This document shows positions 7,921 through 13,983 of a stretch of 17,280 nucleotides of DNA, piece by piece. The notes beneath the pieces are model-generated. The model made no database searches. It saw only the letters and a list, made by a program, of their open reading frames with translations, and was not told the origin of the DNA. The stretch is from Planctomycetes bacterium GWF2_50_10 (GTDB lineage Bacteria > Planctomycetota > Phycisphaerae > Sedimentisphaerales > GWF2-50-10). The DNA lies in the NCBI GenBank assembly GCA_001824635.1, contig MHYB01000015.1, forward strand, positions 22,343 to 39,622, written 5' to 3'. The translations under genes were made by a program, and so were the position numbers. Every line of letters begins with the position of its first letter. The stretch's first letter is position 1.

Positions 7921-7946
7921 TACCGCATTACATCCCTCCGGTAAAA
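7918..7946 (-). other. Leader hairpin presenting a strong SD and a two-codon minigene
   Basis: On the minus strand TTTTACCG (7946-7939) pairs with CGGTAAAA (7925-7918). Its loop contains GGAGGG (7939-7934), an ATG-TAA start-stop (7933-7928) and, at ideal spacing of 5 nt, ATG-CGG-TAA (7928-7920). Translation of the minigene would open this stem and could change folding of the terminator-like hairpins that follow. The sequence elements are visible; the function is inferred. Confidence 0.45.
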
Positions 7947-7998
7947 TCCTTCGTACAAAGGCCTACGGCTTTGAAGTGAAAACAAGCCATAAAAACGC

Positions 7999-8044
7999 CA
8001 GTGCGCAGCACCTCGTCCACTTGTAAGGCTAAACTGCAACACTG
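7999..8044 (-). other. Long-range stem near the 5' end of the nusA leader
   Basis: On the minus strand CAGTG-TT-GCAG (8044-8034) pairs with CTGC-G-CACTG (8008-7999), nine base pairs around a small internal loop, enclosing about 25 nt. With the three hairpins nearer nusA it makes most of the approximately 270-nt leader structured. I recognise no known riboswitch class and no tRNA here. Confidence 0.45.
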
Positions 8045-8110
8045 CTTTTATATCCGAAAAAGGTCATTTCTTTATGCCTGAATAACTATTTAAGTTACAT
8101 TAAAGCTTAA

Positions 8111-8138
8111 ATTATACTCTTATAAGTACGGGTGTCAA
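8111..8138 (-). promoter_or_regulatory. Perfect consensus sigma-70 promoter of the nusA operon
   Basis: On the minus strand TTGACA (8138-8133) and TATAAT (8116-8111) are separated by 16 nt. Transcription should begin near 8104, giving a leader of about 270 nt. The region 8139-8256 between this promoter and the next gene's stop holds G/C and T tracts on the minus strand but no ORF or clear terminator that I can support. Confidence 0.88.
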
Positions 8139-8256
8139 TTAAATAAGTTTGTCGCCGCCCCCCACTATTTTGACAAATAAAATCCAATTTTTCCCCCTGG
8201 CACCCACGTTTGCCCGCATTCCTGTAAACCCTGAACGCTAAACCCAAACCCTTGCT

Positions 8257-8664
8257 TTATCGTCTCCCATACGACCTGGAATACCCACCCTTGGCTGCAC
8301 TTGCATTCGATCCGGCCCCTTTTTTGGCTCTATTGAGCAGCAACGCCGTATTTTTGCATACATTCCTCGTGATCGTGCTGTCAGAGGACAGGCCCTCCAG
8401 CAAAACCTGCATCGCCATCTTCTTCATCCTCCCCCTCATCCGCCTCAGCCCGTACGCCGCCGCCACCTTCAAACCATCGCTTCGCCTATCGAGCAGTGCC
8501 TCTTTGAGGATTGCAAACCCATCCTCCTGCATCCACGAAAGCTGATGTGCCGCCTTGCGAGCCCTTGACATATTGCTTGCGTAAAGTTTCGCCTTCAGAT
8601 CCGCCAAAAGCCTAAGCGTCTTCTCATCCGGCACACGAACAACCTCTTCAACCATCGCTTCCAT
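8257..8664 (-). CDS. Small HEAT-repeat-like helical protein
   Basis: About 135 residues from ATG 8664 (start of MEAMVEEVVRVPDEK). The product looks all-helical, with two or three HEAT-like helix pairs: SRARKAAHQLSWMQEDGFAI, then DGLKVAAAYGLRRMRGRMKK, then STITRNVCKNTALLLNR. The C-terminal tail is Gly/Ser/Arg-rich. HEAT repeats usually mediate protein-protein contacts; no catalytic motif is seen. A GTG at 8703 would add 13 residues, but that stretch is AT-rich and hydrophobic, unlike the gene, and has no spaced SD. GGGTAGG precedes the ATG at 8664 rather closely, so the start is uncertain. It follows the toroid gene by about 95 nt on the same strand and may be co-transcribed. I do not recognise a named family. 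Confidence 0.7.
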   Translation of the reverse strand: MEAMVEEVVRVPDEKTLRLLADLKAKLYASNMSRARKAAHQLSWMQEDGFAILKEALLDRRSDGLKVAAAYGLRRMRGRMKKMAMQVLLEGLSSDSTITRNVCKNTALLLNRAKKGAGSNASAAKGGYSRSYGRR

Positions 8665-8758
8665 AAGCCTACCCAATAAAATGAAAATTAAGATATAAGT
8701 CACCCCAAAACGTCATTTGGGACACCTTCTAGTCTTAAATCGGCTAAATGCCCCAATT

Positions 8759-9796
8759 TTAATGATTTAATCCAGAATCCCCCGTTCCGCTGCTCAAAAG
8801 TGACTTGCCATCCCCCACAAGATCCTCCAGATTCAATCGTCCTGCGGCTTTCAAGACGTACATAGCATCCATAGTAACGAATTCATTCATAAAACTCTTG
8901 CCCGTTTTGCCCCAATCCACCAGTGAGCGACCAGAAATTTGCTGTCGAGATCGCCTATAATAATTCTTCTGAACCGGAAAACCGCCAGCCAATAGTTGTT
9001 TGGACTCAAGTAAATCCAAAGCATCATTACAGCGGTCATCGTTTATAAAACCTGACTCAGCCATGACTTTGAGGCCGAAAAGTATGTCGTAGTGATAATA
9101 ACATGGGTAATGCAATTCGATAAAAGCATCTTTTATAATATGTCCATCACTTCGCCTTTTATAGAGGCGCCTTTTGAGAAAGACCTCGGCTGCTCTTTGG
9201 GCAGCGGCTTTTGATTTCTTGTTACCAGTAATTTTTGCATGCAGACTTAAAGCTCGCAAGGGAATTAACGTTTCCACAAATGATGAATTTACCGCTTTGG
9301 GGCGTTTGTCACAATTCCACCCTCCATCGGGCCACTGGAAGCTCAAAAGACGCTCTATTATTTCATCTACACGGCTATCAGCCAAACCTAGCTTAAGCAT
9401 GGCATGTATGGCATTTCCTTCCTGTGATGCACAACGTCTGAATCGATCCTGAATACAGCGTATACTATCTAGATGCTGTTTTGAGAAAAGCCATTCACAA
9501 ATTTGTTCTTTCAATGGAATAAGTTCATTGTCATTTGGCGGATGTTCAATTTCAGCAAGGCTGGAAAGAACCCAATGAGCACCAAACCATTTTCTATATG
9601 GATGGAATGGTATTTTGCCTTTTTCATTTCTTTGTGATAGAAGCAACTTTACTCGTTGTGAGTTCCTTATCTCTTCACGCAAGTTTCTCATTTGGGCGGA
9701 TTTGCAGTCTTTGCCCAGTAGCATCGTTAAAGCCTTGAAGCGAATGCAAGGTTCATCCGAGTTGAGCAGTTTTTTGAGAATAGAATTCAATTGCAT
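8759..9796 (-). CDS. Alpha/alpha-toroid (terpene cyclase/prenyltransferase-like) protein of unknown function
   Basis: The 345 residues resemble the alpha/alpha-toroid superfamily of squalene-hopene cyclases and protein prenyltransferase beta subunits. The best sign is a QW-type motif, FQWPDGGWNCDKRP, at about 153-166, followed by SSFVETLIPLRAL. Further repeats are HYDILFGLKVMAESG (235-249) and EFVTMDAMYVLKAAGRL (305-321). There is no DxDD motif of class II cyclases and no signal peptide, so cyclase activity is not supported; a soluble binding or modifying protein is equally possible. By eye the gene is clearly more AT-rich than its neighbours, which may indicate transfer. The ATG at 9796 has no SD, and a promoter ends 8 nt before it, suggesting a leaderless mRNA. 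Confidence 0.85.
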   Translation of the reverse strand: MQLNSILKKLLNSDEPCIRFKALTMLLGKDCKSAQMRNLREEIRNSQRVKLLLSQRNEKGKIPFHPYRKWFGAHWVLSSLAEIEHPPNDNELIPLKEQICEWLFSKQHLDSIRCIQDRFRRCASQEGNAIHAMLKLGLADSRVDEIIERLLSFQWPDGGWNCDKRPKAVNSSFVETLIPLRALSLHAKITGNKKSKAAAQRAAEVFLKRRLYKRRSDGHIIKDAFIELHYPCYYHYDILFGLKVMAESGFINDDRCNDALDLLESKQLLAGGFPVQKNYYRRSRQQISGRSLVDWGKTGKSFMNEFVTMDAMYVLKAAGRLNLEDLVGDGKSLLSSGTGDSGLNH

Positions 9797-9804
9797 TTGA
9801 CGTA

Positions 9805-9833
9805 ATTATCTACGAAATCATTAATGGAGTAAA
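9805..9833 (-). promoter_or_regulatory. Promoter of the toroid gene, probably leaderless
   Basis: On the minus strand TTTACT (9833-9828) and GATAAT (9810-9805) are 17 nt apart. The -10 ends 8 nt before the ATG at 9796, so the predicted start of transcription nearly coincides with the start codon. Confidence 0.5.
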
Positions 9834-9892
9834 CGATTTTTTGTGTATCTAAAAGTTGTAATAATCTTAAAATGCTGCTCTGTAGTCTTCAT

Positions 9893-9916
9893 GGTGGGCA
9901 AGAATACTTGCCCGCC
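9893..9916. repeat. REP-like perfect hairpin in the divergent intergenic region
   Basis: GGTGGGCAAG-AATA-CTTGCCCGCC forms a 10-bp stem (one G-U) with a tetraloop. No T-tract follows on either strand. It lies between divergent genes, so a terminator role is not needed. Its right arm overlaps the putative -35 of the CPBP gene. It resembles dispersed palindromes in other genomes; copy number cannot be seen here. Confidence 0.5.
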
Positions 9917-9936
9917 CTGCTGGGTACACATAGAAT
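9908..9936 (+). promoter_or_regulatory. Candidate promoter of the CPBP protease gene
   Basis: TTGCCC (9908-9913) and TAGAAT (9931-9936) are 17 nt apart, 30 nt before the start codon at 9966. The -35 is imperfect and lies within the arm of the hairpin. Confidence 0.45.
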
Positions 9937-9945
9937 GTACATGTA

Positions 9946-9980
9946 ATGCGGAGAAAGATTAGTATATGCGGACAAAGATT
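9946..9980 (+). repeat. 15-bp direct repeat (period 20) over the SD and start of the CPBP gene
   Basis: ATGCGGAGAAAGATT (9946-9960) and ATGCGGACAAAGATT (9966-9980) differ by one base. The first copy supplies the GGAGA SD, the second supplies the true start codon and first codons. The ATG of the first copy is out of frame. Confidence 0.6.
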
Positions 9981-10634
9981 TTACTATTGATCATAATATC
10001 ATTGTTGCCGGCGGTGGTGTCGCTGGCGGCGGTTAACCTGGAGATATATCCTGCGGTGACTTACGGGGCGGGAAAGGGGCTGATGGTGCTGGTGCCTATC
10101 GGGGTGTGGATGTGGCAGCGGCGCAGCAGGGGCGAGATGATGAGGCAGGCTGGGCTGGTGCGCACAAGCGGATCGGCTGGGGTCGGGCTTGGCGTGATTA
10201 TGGCTGGGGCGATCATAGCGGGATATTACCTGATATTCCGGGGGCAGATCGAGGCTGGGCAGGTGATCGGCAAACTGAAATCGCTAGGCATACTTGAGTA
10301 CTACTGGGTTGCGGCGGTTTATTTTTCACTCGGTAACGCCTTTTTAGAAGAATATTACTTCCGGTCGTTCCTGGTGAGCGAGTACATGCAGGTTACTGAT
10401 AATAAAATCTATGCTGCGGCGGCAAATGGGCTAGTGTTTGGCGTGCATCATCTTGCGGTGCTTGTTACCGTGGTGCCCTTTTCTTTTGCGCTGGGTTTAT
10501 CAGTGTGCACCGCGGTTGCGGGTTTTGTCTGGGCATTGCTGCGGGCACGCGGAGTTTCAATTATAGATTGTTACATAAGTCATGTCATGGCGGACCTTGC
10601 GGTATTTTATGCTGGTTGGCAGATCATTTGTTGA
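9966..10634 (+). CDS. CPBP family intramembrane protease-like protein
   Basis: A 222-residue integral membrane protein with about six hydrophobic segments. It carries the CPBP (CAAX protease and bacteriocin-processing, Abi) motifs: EExxxR as EEYYFR (128-133), FGVHH (158-162) and a third motif with His206 and Asp210 in YISHVMAD. In the family these residues form an intramembrane glutamic protease site; substrates range from prenylated proteins to bacteriocins, and none can be named here. Start: ATG 9966, with GGAGA about 12 nt upstream. The gene runs in the same direction as mlaE, 155 nt upstream of it. The N-terminal half has runs of G-rich codons, unlike the preceding divergent gene. Family is confident, substrate unknown. 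Confidence 0.9.
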   Translation: MRTKILLLIIISLLPAVVSLAAVNLEIYPAVTYGAGKGLMVLVPIGVWMWQRRSRGEMMRQAGLVRTSGSAGVGLGVIMAGAIIAGYYLIFRGQIEAGQVIGKLKSLGILEYYWVAAVYFSLGNAFLEEYYFRSFLVSEYMQVTDNKIYAAAANGLVFGVHHLAVLVTVVPFSFALGLSVCTAVAGFVWALLRARGVSIIDCYISHVMADLAVFYAGWQIIC

Positions 10635-10789
10635 GGCCAGTTGAATTTTAGAATTCCGGCAGTGAAAAAAATTTGGTCTGCCTCCAACTCTCAAACCGGC
10701 AATCAGGGTACATTAGTCCAGTAATTGACCTTGCAAAATATGCCCTGATAGGTACACTTGTTGTCGATGTCAAAGAAAAAGGCTGGGTT

Positions 10790-11602
10790 ATGATAGTAGA
10801 ACAGATCGGTGCAAGTACGATAGCGACGGTCACGGAAACGGGGCAGTTTGCCAGGTTCATCTGGCGGTCGGCTAAATCGAGCGTATCGAGCGTTTTTCGG
10901 GGCAAGACGTGGCCGCTGGTTTTTACACAGATGCTGATAATCGGGGTAAAATCTGTGCCGGTGATCATGGTGACAGGCGCGTTTGTCGGAATGACGCTTG
11001 CGTTCCAGGCTTATGATCAGCTCGCGGGCATGGGGCTGGGGGAGCATATCGGTATCCTTATCAATTTGAGCGTGGTGAGCGAGCTTGGGCCTGTGCTTTC
11101 GGCGGTGATGCTTAGCGGGCGAGTGGGCGGGGCGCTTACGGCGGAACTTGGCACGATGCATGTTACCGAGCAGATCGATGCAATAAGCTCGATGGGAACG
11201 GACCCGGTCAGGTATCTTGTTGCGCCGCGTATCCTTGCCTGCCTGCTGCTTACGCCGGTGCTGATTGTTTATGCTGACCTGATGGGAAGTTTCGGCGGAT
11301 ATGCGATAAGCGTGTGGTTTTTTAAGATCAACAGCCAGGCTTACTGGCAGTTCACGGCTTATGGAGTGACGCTGTGGGATGTGATGGTCGGCTTGACGAA
11401 GGGATTTTTCTTCGGGGCTGCGATAGCGGCGATAAGCTGTTATAAAGGATTCAATTGCAAACAGGGAGCACAGGGAGTGGGGCAGGCGTGCACGGAGGCG
11501 TTTGTGGTGAGCTTTATCGCGATACTGGCGCTGGACTTCGCGGCGGCGATAATTTCGAAGTCGCTGTATAGTATTTTCTATCCGATACGGTCGTTAATTT
11601 AA
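10790..11602 (+). CDS. mlaE: MlaE-type ABC transporter permease
   Basis: The 270 residues are a typical MlaE/YrbE permease, the inner-membrane part of an ABC system that moves phospholipids between the two membranes. Family signatures are SELGPVLSAVMLSGRVGGAL (about 97-116), AELGTMHVTEQIDAI (118-132) and MGTDPVRYLVAPR (135-147), followed by four or five membrane segments. I start at ATG 10790, where family similarity begins and AAGG lies 8 nt upstream; the frame stays open back to a TTG at 10673, but that extension has no family resemblance. mlaF follows 147 nt later. The gap (11603-11749) is unusually long for this pair and holds repeat-like sequence. No mlaD is found in the window. The 155 nt before it show no clear promoter. 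Confidence 0.92.
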   Translation: MIVEQIGASTIATVTETGQFARFIWRSAKSSVSSVFRGKTWPLVFTQMLIIGVKSVPVIMVTGAFVGMTLAFQAYDQLAGMGLGEHIGILINLSVVSELGPVLSAVMLSGRVGGALTAELGTMHVTEQIDAISSMGTDPVRYLVAPRILACLLLTPVLIVYADLMGSFGGYAISVWFFKINSQAYWQFTAYGVTLWDVMVGLTKGFFFGAAIAAISCYKGFNCKQGAQGVGQACTEAFVVSFIAILALDFAAAIISKSLYSIFYPIRSLI

Positions 11603-11610
11603 AAGTAGAA

Positions 11611-11680
11611 GAAAAAGCTAAGCACTAGCTCGAAATCCGAAGCAAATTCAAAAAAAAGCAAAACAAAAGTTCAAAGAAGC
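11611..11680 (+). repeat. Low-complexity, probably dispersed intergenic repeat
   Basis: The A-rich stretch between mlaE and mlaF, with units such as AGCACTAGCTCGAAATCC and GAAGCAAATTCAAA, resembles degenerate non-coding repeats seen in planctomycetes and other bacteria with many intergenic repeats. It has no ORF. The resemblance is from memory. Confidence 0.4.
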
Positions 11681-11698
11681 AGCACAAGGAGTCTGGAT

Positions 11699-11714
11699 AC
11701 CCGCCTGCGCGGGT
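11699..11714. repeat. REP-like palindrome between mlaE and mlaF
   Basis: ACCCGC-CTGC-GCGGGT is a perfect 6-bp stem, preceded by CTGGAT and followed by GTAACA. The GGATNCCCGC...GCGGGNAT layout is that of a palindrome widespread in many bacterial genomes. It ends 35 nt before the mlaF start. No T-tract follows, so a strong terminator is not expected; it may stabilise mRNA ends. Confidence 0.55.
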
Positions 11715-11749
11715 GTAACAAGTCGGTGGCGGCGAGCAGGGTAAAAATA

Positions 11750-12583
11750 ATGGCAGAGATTGATAAAGACAGCGGAATAATTGTTACCAAGGACCTGACG
11801 AAGGTTTTTAATGGCAAGGCGGTGCTGGAGAAGCTAAGTATCGCGATCGAGAAGGGCAAAACTACGGTGATAATCGGGCCTTCGGGGTGCGGCAAGACGG
11901 TTTTTATAAAGCACCTCATCGCACTGCTTCGGCCTACTGCGGGGGAAATATTTTTTAAAGGCCAGCGCATTGACAATCTGCATGAACGAGACCTTGGCAA
12001 GATACGGATGCAGATGGGGTTTTTGTTCCAGGGCGGGGCGCTTTTTGACAGCGCCACTGTTTATGAAAATATCCTGTTTCCAGTGAGGCAGCATACGAAT
12101 ATTTCGGATCGGAGGCAGCTTGACGAAATCGTCAAGAGCAAGCTGGCGGTTGTGGGACTCGATGGATATCAATCGTATTATCCGGCGAATCTTTCTGGCG
12201 GGCAAAAAAAACGCGTTGCGCTGGCGAGGGCGATCGCACTGAACCCAGAGGTTGTTTTCTATGATGAGCCGACGACGGGACTCGATCCGGTGCGGTCTGA
12301 TGTGATCAATGAATTGATACTCAAGCTTAAGAAGGAGCTTGGCATTACGTCGATAGCCGTTACACATGATATGACAAGCGCGTACAAGATATCTGATCGG
12401 ATAGTTATGCTGCACAAGGGCAAGATACTGGCAGACGGGGATGCGGAGTATATCAAGAATCATCCAAACGATACAGTGAGGCAGTTCATACTGGGGCAGG
12501 TTTCGGAAGCGGATGTGGCGGCGCTGCGGGTGAGCGGGACGAAGTTTGCTTCGCAGTTTAATCCTAAGGATTTTGAGGAATAG
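11750..12583 (+). CDS. mlaF: MlaF-type ABC transporter ATPase
   Basis: The cytoplasmic ATPase partner of MlaE, 277 residues. Motifs in order: Walker A GPSGCGKT (43-50), Q-loop FLFQGGALFD (91-100), signature LSGGQKKRVALARA (148-161), Walker B VVFYDEPTTGLD (168-179) and the switch histidine in AVTHD (His206). FQGGALFDS is typical of the Mla/Ttg2A group rather than other importers. The C-terminal extension (about 250-277) is short. I chose ATG 11750 because AGGG (11738-11741) lies 8 nt upstream; an in-frame GTG at 11726 has no such site. mlaE is upstream; argG, with its own promoter, is downstream. MlaD, MlaC and MlaB are not in the window, so the substrate-binding MCE partner must be elsewhere or different. 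Confidence 0.95.
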   Translation: MAEIDKDSGIIVTKDLTKVFNGKAVLEKLSIAIEKGKTTVIIGPSGCGKTVFIKHLIALLRPTAGEIFFKGQRIDNLHERDLGKIRMQMGFLFQGGALFDSATVYENILFPVRQHTNISDRRQLDEIVKSKLAVVGLDGYQSYYPANLSGGQKKRVALARAIALNPEVVFYDEPTTGLDPVRSDVINELILKLKKELGITSIAVTHDMTSAYKISDRIVMLHKGKILADGDAEYIKNHPNDTVRQFILGQVSEADVAALRVSGTKFASQFNPKDFEE

Positions 12584-12627
12584 GAAGATTGTTGCGGGTT
12601 GCGAGTTACGCGTTGAGGGCGTGTGGA

Positions 12628-12655
12628 TTGACAGGGTGGCGAGGAGGGGTATAAT
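12628..12655 (+). promoter_or_regulatory. Perfect consensus promoter of argG
   Basis: TTGACA (12628-12633) and TATAAT (12650-12655) are separated by 16 nt, the same layout as the nusA promoter. Transcription should begin near 12662, leaving about 30 nt of leader. The mlaF stop is only 45 nt upstream and no terminator is seen there, so readthrough from mlaF is possible. Confidence 0.85.
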
Positions 12656-12666
12656 GGCGGGTTTGG

Positions 12667-12680
12667 GTTTAATATTAAAC
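12667..12680. promoter_or_regulatory. Perfect palindrome in the argG leader
   Basis: GTTTAATATTAAAC is a perfect 14-bp inverted repeat just after the predicted start of transcription and immediately before the GGAG SD. It could be an operator for a dimeric repressor. It does not match the ARG-box consensus as I know it, and no regulator gene is nearby. Confidence 0.4.
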
Positions 12681-12692
12681 GGAGTTTGATAT

Positions 12693-13910
12693 ATGGCGAA
12701 GATTAAGGCCGAGAAGGTTGTTTTGGCGTACAGCGGCGGGCTGGATACGAGTGTGATTCTGCCGTGGCTGAAAGAGACTTATGGTTATGAGGTCATCGCG
12801 TTTGCGGCGGAGCTTGGGCAAGGCGATGAGCTTTCAAATATAAAGAAGAAGGCGCTGGCTTCGGGTGCGAAGAAGTGCATAGTCAAGGACCTGCGGAAGG
12901 AATTCGTGGAGGATTACCTTTGGCCCATGCTCAAAAGCGGGGCTATTTATGAGAACGGGTATCTGCTGGGGACGTCGATCGCGAGGCCTTTGATTGCCAA
13001 GTACCAGGTGGATGTGGCACAGGTTGAGGGGGCGACTGCGGTGGCGCACGGGGCAACGGGCAAGGGTAACGACCAGGTGCGGTTTGAACTGACGTTCATG
13101 GCGTTGGACCCGAGTTTGAGGATAACCGCGCCGTGGAAGGATCCGAATTTCAAGCTGACGAGCCGAGAGGCGGCGATTGATTACGCACACAAGCACGGCA
13201 TCCCGATAGAACAGAGCAAGAAGAAGATATATTCACGGGACCGGAATCTCTGGCACATAAGCCATGAAGGTGCGGACCTGGAAGATCCACGCAATGAGCC
13301 AAAGGATGAGCTTTGGGTGATGTCTACGCCCATAAACAAGGCGCCTAACCGCCCTGCTTACGTTGAGATCGGGTTTGAAAAAGGCGTGCCGGTAAAGCTT
13401 AACGGCAGGAAGATGGACGGCATGAAGCTGATAGAGGAACTGAATTTCATCGGCGGCAAGCACGGCGTGGGACAGATCGATCTTGTTGAGAACAGGCTTG
13501 TGGGTATGAAGAGCCGAGGGGCGTATGAGACGCCGGGCGGGACGATACTGGTGAACGCTCACAGGGCACTGGAGACGCTGACGCTGGATCGCGAGACAAT
13601 GCATTATAAGCAGCAGATTTCGCTCAAGTATGCGGAAATGGTGTATTACGGGCAGTGGTTCTGCAGGCTGCGGGATTCGCTGGATGCGTTTGTGAATGTT
13701 ACGCAGGAGAATGTTAGCGGCAGTGTAAAAGTCAAATTGTTTAAGGGACAAGCGACCGTTGCCGGGATGACAAGTCCCAAGAGCCTGTATAATCCGCATC
13801 TGGCTAGCTTTACGATGGGAGCGGAGTATAACAGTATGGACGCGATTGGGTTTATAAGGCTGTTCGGGCTGCCGATGCAGGTAGCAGGGATAGTGAACCG
13901 GGAAAAATAA
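12693..13910 (+). CDS. argG: Argininosuccinate synthase
   Basis: The enzyme condenses citrulline and aspartate with ATP to argininosuccinate, the penultimate step of arginine synthesis, in the cytosol. The 405 residues match the family length (about 400). The PP-type ATP-binding loop AYSGGLDTS is at 12-20. GATGKGNDQVRFE, IEQSKKKIYSRDRNLWHISHEG and GRKMDGMKLIEELN also follow the family. ATG 12693 has GGAG 8 nt upstream. It is a single-gene unit with its own promoter and terminator; argH and other arg genes are not in the window. Confidence 0.98.
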   Translation: MAKIKAEKVVLAYSGGLDTSVILPWLKETYGYEVIAFAAELGQGDELSNIKKKALASGAKKCIVKDLRKEFVEDYLWPMLKSGAIYENGYLLGTSIARPLIAKYQVDVAQVEGATAVAHGATGKGNDQVRFELTFMALDPSLRITAPWKDPNFKLTSREAAIDYAHKHGIPIEQSKKKIYSRDRNLWHISHEGADLEDPRNEPKDELWVMSTPINKAPNRPAYVEIGFEKGVPVKLNGRKMDGMKLIEELNFIGGKHGVGQIDLVENRLVGMKSRGAYETPGGTILVNAHRALETLTLDRETMHYKQQISLKYAEMVYYGQWFCRLRDSLDAFVNVTQENVSGSVKVKLFKGQATVAGMTSPKSLYNPHLASFTMGAEYNSMDAIGFIRLFGLPMQVAGIVNREK

Positions 13911-13949
13911 GCGATTTACAATTGAGAATCGCAGTTTTTAGCCGATAAT

Positions 13950-13983
13950 AAGTGGGTGCGAAGGATCGTGCCCACTTTTTTTA
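13950..13983 (+). terminator. Intrinsic terminator of argG, abutting the next start codon
   Basis: A 12-bp stem (13950-13961 with 13966-13977, two G-U pairs, loop AGGA) ends in a run of seven T (13976-13982). The very next bases are the ATG at 13983 of the prepilin peptidase gene, so the terminator occupies the place where that gene's SD should be. Confidence 0.85.

Noticed and set aside
7847..8104. tRNA gene in the nusA leader (as metY in E. coli)
   Set aside because: No T-loop GTTCGANTC-like motif, no CCA-proximal acceptor pairing and no cloverleaf could be made.
8704..8721. CCCAAA/TTTGGG palindrome as terminator of the toroid gene
   Set aside because: The stem is short (6 bp) and no T-tract follows on the minus strand; the HEAT-like gene starts soon after, so co-transcription is as likely.
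10673..10789. N-terminal extension of MlaE from TTG 10673
   Set aside because: The 39 added residues have no resemblance to the family, no SD precedes the TTG, and ATG 10790 gives the usual length.
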